From Deltaproteobacteria bacterium (GTDB taxonomy: Bacteria > Myxococcota_A > UBA9160 > UBA6930), in NCBI GenBank assembly GCA_029261775.1, contig JAJDAR010000285.1:1-34801 (forward strand): a stretch of DNA of 34,801 nucleotides. The letters are read 5' to 3'. The notes beneath the pieces are model-generated. The model made no database searches, was not told the DNA's origin, and saw nothing but the letters and a program-made list of their open reading frames with translations. Of this stretch, positions 32,437 through 34,801 are shown piece by piece (the first letter of the stretch is position 1; every line of letters begins with the position of its first letter). The translations under genes were made by a program, and so were the position numbers.

Positions 32437-32652
32437 GTCGTCTGCCGCTCCGCTGCTGTCCGGGCCGTCCGCCCGTCCGGCTCCATGAGGCCGGTCGGTT
32501 GCGGGCTTCCCGAAGTCGACCCTCTTGGAACCTGGAACCACGAACATCGGCTGGGGGCGCGCGTGCTATGAGCCGAATCGCGCCTGCAAGCCCGCCTAGA
32601 CTAGAAGCCAGGACGGGTTCCGACCAGAGGGAGCTCCGAAGGACGCCGGCCG

Positions 32653-32679
32653 GCCCCGCGCCGTTCCCGTCAGCGGGGC
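32653..32679 (-). terminator. Hairpin after the alpha/beta hydrolase gene
   Basis: GCCCCGC and GCGGGGC (7-bp stem, 13-base loop) lie four bases beyond the hydrolase stop on the minus strand, before the sucA leader. There is no T-tract, so termination is uncertain. The 247 bases between the two genes otherwise show only a presumed sucA promoter that I could not locate. Confidence 0.3.
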
Positions 32680-32683
32680 GTGA

Positions 32684-33565
32684 TCAGCGGGCCAACCTGC
32701 GAAGGGCTGCGGCCACCCAACCCGGGCACTCCATGGGGATCAGGTGGCCGCAGGGGGCGACCTCGAGCCGGGCATCGGGCATCTGGTCGACGAGCCCCTG
32801 GTGCCGGTCACGCGGAAAGTTCCCGCCCTCGGCCCAGACCCAGAGGCAGGGCGGGCTGGCCTTCTCGGCGAGGCGCTCGAGGTCGGGCTTGCGGCCCGCG
32901 AAGACCGCAGCCTCGACTTCGGGGGAGCACTTGAGGCCGACGCCGCCCGTGGGCAGCGGACGCAGCCCATCCAGCACGTAGAGGTCGAGAGCGGTGGGAT
33001 CCCAGTCGGCGAACAGCGCCCGCTCGGCGAACCAGGCACGCGCCTCCGCCGCGTCGGGCCAGTCGGCGCGCCGCTTGCGCGCCCGCTCGACGAGCTCGTT
33101 CGCGTGGGGCGGCAGCACGCCTCCCGGCGGCTCATGAGGTGTCACGGGATCGAGCAGCAGGGTCGTCGCGAAGAGCTCGGGTCGGCGGGCTGCGGCCCCG
33201 AGCATCGAGGTGCCTCCGAAGGAGTGCCCGACCCCGGCGGCGAGCCGTGACACGCCGAGCTCCGCGCAGAGCGCCTCCGCCACCGCGACGATGTCGAGTG
33301 CGAACTCGTCCCACCCGAGCGACGGGTCGGCGCCCAGGAAGCGGGTATCGCCGTGCCCGCGCCCGTCCATGGCGAGCACGCGGAAGTCCCGCCCGAGCTC
33401 CTCGACCACCCGCCCGAACACGCCCTTGCAGAAGCCGTTCGCGTGATGGAGCAGGATCGGGGGACCCTCTCCACCCCAGTCGAGCAACGCGATGTCGACG
33501 CCGCGATGGGCAAGCTCGAGGTGGCGCCGCTGCGCGAGGTCGAGGAGGGCACGAGCTCTCTGCAT
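32684..33565 (-). CDS. Alpha/beta hydrolase
   Basis: A 293-residue soluble hydrolase, full length for the family. The ORF-track extension to 34210 runs through the Nudix gene and is spurious; ATG 33565 starts 'MQRARALLDL'. 'ILLHHANGFCKGVF' (oxyanion strand), 'RVLAMDGRGHGDT', nucleophile 'GHSFGG' with Ser115, and 'APCGHLIPMECP' with catalytic His274 are all present. The third residue may be the Glu/Asp in 'WVWAEGGNFPRD'. HANGF after the first strand recalls a group of short-chain esterases/epoxide-hydrolase-like proteins. The substrate is unknown. The gene diverges from the Nudix gene, with a triple repeat between them. Confidence 0.85.
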   Translation of the reverse strand: MQRARALLDLAQRRHLELAHRGVDIALLDWGGEGPPILLHHANGFCKGVFGRVVEELGRDFRVLAMDGRGHGDTRFLGADPSLGWDEFALDIVAVAEALCAELGVSRLAAGVGHSFGGTSMLGAAARRPELFATTLLLDPVTPHEPPGGVLPPHANELVERARKRRADWPDAAEARAWFAERALFADWDPTALDLYVLDGLRPLPTGGVGLKCSPEVEAAVFAGRKPDLERLAEKASPPCLWVWAEGGNFPRDRHQGLVDQMPDARLEVAPCGHLIPMECPGWVAAALRRLAR

Positions 33566-33591
33566 GGCCCCGCACGGTAGCCATCCCCGGC

Positions 33592-33671
33592 GAGGGCGTC
33601 GCCGGCGGTGGATGGAGGGCGTCGCCCGCGCTGGATGCGACCTTCGACGAGGGCGTCGCCCGCACTGGATG
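33592..33671. repeat. Three copies of a 23-bp direct repeat with hairpins
   Basis: GAGGGCGTCGCC followed by (C/G)GC..TGGATG occurs at 33592-33614, 33615-33637 and 33649-33671, 91-100% alike; the first two are adjacent. Each contains the near-palindrome GGGCG-T-CGCC. The first copy, with flanking CCATCC, folds into a stem CCATCC/GGATGG plus CCGGCGA/TCGCCGG. It occupies most of the 129-base divergent region, so it is a candidate regulatory array or a small dispersed repeat. Confidence 0.7.
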
Positions 33672-33694
33672 CGCCCTCGGTTACCCTTGGCCGC

Positions 33695-34312
33695 GTGTCC
33701 GATCTCGACCCGGCGCTGCGCGACGACATGGCGGAGCGCCTCGCCCGCTTCGACGTTCGCAGCCTGCCTCTCGCAGGCCGACGCCACGCGGCCGTGGCCG
33801 TCACGTTGGTCCCCGGTGAGGGCGGCGCCCCCTCCTTCGTGCTCACCCGGCGCGCCGCTCGCATGCGGCGACACGCGGGGCAGTGGGCCCTGCCCGGCGG
33901 TCGTCTCGATCCCGGGGAGACCCCGGAGATCGCCGCCCGTCGCGAGCTTCACGAAGAGGTCGGGCTCGAGCTCGCGCCCGATGCCGTGCTCGGGCGGCTC
34001 GACGACTATGCGACGCGCAGCGGCTTCGTGATCACGCCGATCGTCGTCTGGGGCGGTGCCGGGGAGCTCGAGCCCGATCCGAGCGAAGTCGCCGAGGTCT
34101 ACCGCGTCCCTCTCGAGGAGCTGCATCGTCCCGAGATCCCGCAGCTTCGACGCATCCCGGACAGCGAGCACCCCATCATCTCGGTTCGCCTGGTCGGGGC
34201 GGACATCCATGCGCCGACGGCCGCCCTGATCTTCCAGTTCCGCGAGGTCGCCCTGGCCGGCCGGTCAACTCGTGTGGACCACTTCGAGCAGCCCCGCTTC
34301 GCCTGGCGCTAG
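33695..34312 (+). CDS. Nudix hydrolase (CoA-pyrophosphatase-like)
   Basis: A 205-residue hydrolase of nucleoside-diphosphate-linked compounds. The Nudix box GX5EX7REUXEEXGU is complete from Gly69 to Leu91 ('GRLDPGE', 'RELHEEVGL'). '[21 protein letters not shown]' just before the box (quoted in part) resembles the NudL/coenzyme A diphosphatase signature, so CoA or acyl-CoA derivatives are the likely substrate. The GTG at 33695 ('[13 protein letters not shown]') is chosen because the ORF-track extension is repeat-derived sequence; the ribosome-binding site is weak. The gene ends 13 bases before the convergent metallopeptidase gene. Confidence 0.85.
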   Translation: MSDLDPALRDDMAERLARFDVRSLPLAGRRHAAVAVTLVPGEGGAPSFVLTRRAARMRRHAGQWALPGGRLDPGETPEIAARRELHEEVGLELAPDAVLGRLDDYATRSGFVITPIVVWGGAGELEPDPSEVAEVYRVPLEELHRPEIPQLRRIPDSEHPIISVRLVGADIHAPTAALIFQFREVALAGRSTRVDHFEQPRFAWR

Positions 34313-34325
34313 GCGATCGGGCGAA

Positions 34326-34801
34326 TCAGCGCCCCGCGATCGCCGGCAGCAGGTCCCGACCCGCGACCTCGACGACCGCGGCGCGGAACGCAACGTGGGT
34401 CACCGGCTCACCGGATCGGACCAGCGCGGCCACGACGTCGTCGAGGTCGGCCTCGCCGTCGGTGGCCGCCTCGATGCGACGGGCGAGCTCGCGCATCAGA
34501 CCGACGGCCCGGGCGGTCACGACGGAGTCGGCCGTCTCGACGGACAGGCGGACGGCGCTGCGGCCCTTGTCTGCGAGGCGCTCGTGGGACCGCTCGTAGC
34601 GGCGTCGGCTGATCGAGCGCGAGCGGCGCAGCACCTCGAGGGAGTAGTACTCGGCGAGCCCCTCGACGATCCAATCGCCTCCCTTCCCCGCTCTCGCGCG
34701 CATCTGCATGTGCACCAGCTCGTGGAGCAGGGGACTGGTGCCGTCCGGGCCGATCAGGGGCCGGTTCGCGTGCAGGTAGACCGAGTTCGGGCCGGAGAGG
34801 C
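34326..34801 (-). CDS. HExxH zinc metallopeptidase, C-terminal part
   Basis: The frame is open to the window edge, so the N-terminus is missing; about 158 residues are seen. The ORF-track start at 34715 is internal: the frame continues upstream as 'SPLLHELVHMQMRARAG'. 'HELVH' is a gluzincin-type zinc site and 'IVEGLAEYYSLEVLRR' supplies the likely third ligand Glu, ~20 residues on, as in M61/MA-clan peptidases where the motif is 'EGF..YY'. The C-terminal helices are not otherwise recognised. It is probably an exported or membrane peptidase, which cannot be checked here. Its stop is 13 bases from the Nudix gene. Confidence 0.7.
   Translation of the reverse strand, partial: LSGPNSVYLHANRPLIGPDGTSPLLHELVHMQMRARAGKGGDWIVEGLAEYYSLEVLRRSRSISRRRYERSHERLADKGRSAVRLSVETADSVVTARAVGLMRELARRIEAATDGEADLDDVVAALVRSGEPVTHVAFRAAVVEVAGRDLLPAIAGR

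Noticed and set aside
32437-32547. N-terminal extension of sucA
   Set aside because: Many A/T third bases, no ribosome-binding site and no family similarity, so the start was placed at 32436.
30991-32571. 526-residue plus ORF
   Set aside because: Antisense of sucA, whose active-site motifs are complete.
1-34801. tRNA, rRNA, CRISPR, IS or phage genes
   Set aside because: None recognised by eye: no spaced identical repeat array, no transposase or integrase motif, no cloverleaf noticed. A tRNAscan and ISfinder run would settle it.

Overview
The window is about 34.8 kb of very GC-rich bacterial chromosome. Genes are packed on both strands, third codon positions are almost all G or C, and GTG/TTG starts are frequent. 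There is no rRNA, tRNA, IS, phage or CRISPR. A PEP-CTERM-type C-terminus, a FlgO/TolB-like TPR protein with an 'ELKRRNVFRV' N-terminus, a bacterial enhancer-binding protein (sigma-54 activator), paired acyl-CoA dehydrogenases, PlsB and SucA together suggest an uncultured lineage of the former Deltaproteobacteria (Myxococcota or Binatota type). That placement is an inference, not a demonstrated taxonomy.

Layout. (1) 1-7.5 kb: the end of an MFS_2 (GPH/MelB-like) transporter overlapping a small XRE-like protein, a membrane-anchored alpha/beta hydrolase, a secreted M20 amidohydrolase, PlsB, and an NSS sodium symporter. (2) 7.6-12.5 kb: a monocistronic PEP-CTERM protein with a strong terminator, an M1 aminopeptidase with a histone-tail-like N-terminus, and a PA0069-type radical SAM protein with a possible leaderless promoter. 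(3) 12.6-14.1 kb: a three-gene cobalt-type nitrile hydratase operon (beta, alpha, accessory) on the minus strand with overlapping stop/start codons, divergent from a COG3044-type ABC-class ATPase of unknown bacterial role. (4) 16-22.1 kb: a sigma-54 activator with an unrecognised N-terminal domain, a Sct1/AAK14816-like lysophospholipid acyltransferase, a membrane FlgO/TPR protein, and an exported CARDB-like protein. (5) 22.2-26.7 kb: a relic of a pyridoxamine-phosphate-oxidase-like flavoprotein, then a minus-strand operon running alpha/beta hydrolase, degenerate alpha/beta hydrolase, catalytic acyl-CoA dehydrogenase, non-catalytic acyl-CoA dehydrogenase. (6) 26.7-34.8 kb: a Leu/Glu-type amino acid dehydrogenase, an RluA-type pseudouridine synthase, Dps, 2-oxoglutarate dehydrogenase E1, another alpha/beta hydrolase, a Nudix hydrolase with a triple repeat upstream, and the C-terminal part of an HExxH metallopeptidase.

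How the genes work together. The clearest functional units are the nitrile hydratase operon and the acyl-CoA dehydrogenase operon. In the latter, one subunit keeps the isovaleryl-CoA-dehydrogenase-type catalytic Glu and the other lacks it but keeps the 'TREQFG' FAD motif. This is the pattern of alpha2beta2 acyl-CoA dehydrogenases of steroid side-chain degradation. PlsB and the second acyltransferase are phospholipid genes but lie about 11 kb apart and are not an operon. Most of the rest are single housekeeping or catabolic genes. I see no obvious large undescribed multi-gene system. The best leads are the divergent nitrile hydratase/ABC-ATPase pair, the degenerate hydrolase inside the acyl-CoA dehydrogenase operon, and the sigma-54 activator with an unknown sensor domain.
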